From NCBI GenBank assembly GCA_003487005.1, contig DNFG01000189.1, positions 1 through 6,673 on the forward strand: a stretch of DNA of 6,673 bases. Direction: 5' to 3'. The stretch is from Bryobacterales bacterium (GTDB lineage Bacteria > Acidobacteriota > Terriglobia > Bryobacterales > Bryobacteraceae). Position 1 is the first letter of the stretch; each line of letters opens with the position of its first letter. The notes beneath the pieces were generated by a model, which worked only from the letters and a program-made list of their open reading frames with translations, had not been told where the DNA came from and did not search any database. The position numbers and the translations under genes are program-made. Shown one piece after another: positions 6,653 through 6,673 of the stretch.

Positions 6653-6673
6653 CCGCAGTGAAGCGAAGGATAG

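Overview
All genes supported in this window read right to left, on the minus strand. In transcription order they are: an uncharacterised nuclease-like protein (6652 to 5234), a 204-base spacer, a phytanoyl-CoA dioxygenase (PhyH) family protein (5029 to 4439), a stand-alone heptose-1-phosphate adenylyltransferase of the RfaE2/HldE C-terminal type (4397 to 3909), the transcription-repair coupling factor Mfd (3912 to 526), and the first 173 codons of a SurA-like periplasmic peptidyl-prolyl isomerase that runs off the left edge (519 to below 1).

The organism is a high-GC Gram-negative bacterium: Mfd is a general bacterial marker, while heptose activation and a secreted SurA-type chaperone imply an outer membrane with lipopolysaccharide. 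The tight order rfaE2-like, mfd, surA-like and the style of the proteins recall Acidobacteria of the Solibacter/Bryobacter type. That is a guess from memory, not something the sequence proves.

The PhyH-to-SurA block looks like one transcription unit. The PhyH stop is 41 bases from the chosen rfaE2 ATG, or overlaps an alternative GTG start. The rfaE2 and mfd genes overlap by four bases (GTGA), and surA begins 6 bases after mfd stops. The PhyH start has no evident Shine-Dalgarno sequence but has a -10-like hexamer 6 bases upstream, which would suit a leaderless message. The gene products (envelope sugar activation, transcription-coupled repair, outer-membrane protein folding) do not form a single pathway.

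The right-hand part (about 5030 to the end) differs. The spacer carries small palindromes that look like a fragment of a dispersed repeat, and the 472-codon gene beyond it has visibly lower GC (sampled 60-base lines: 28/60 and 24/60, against 40/60 in mfd and 39/60 in rfaE2). This looks like the edge of an accessory segment. Its gene has a D-x14-E-V-K arrangement suggesting a PD-(D/E)XK nuclease fold.

The two most notable points are (1) the PhyH-like protein, in which all three predicted iron ligands appear substituted, and (2) the unassigned nuclease-like protein. No RNA genes, CRISPR arrays or complete insertion sequences were seen.
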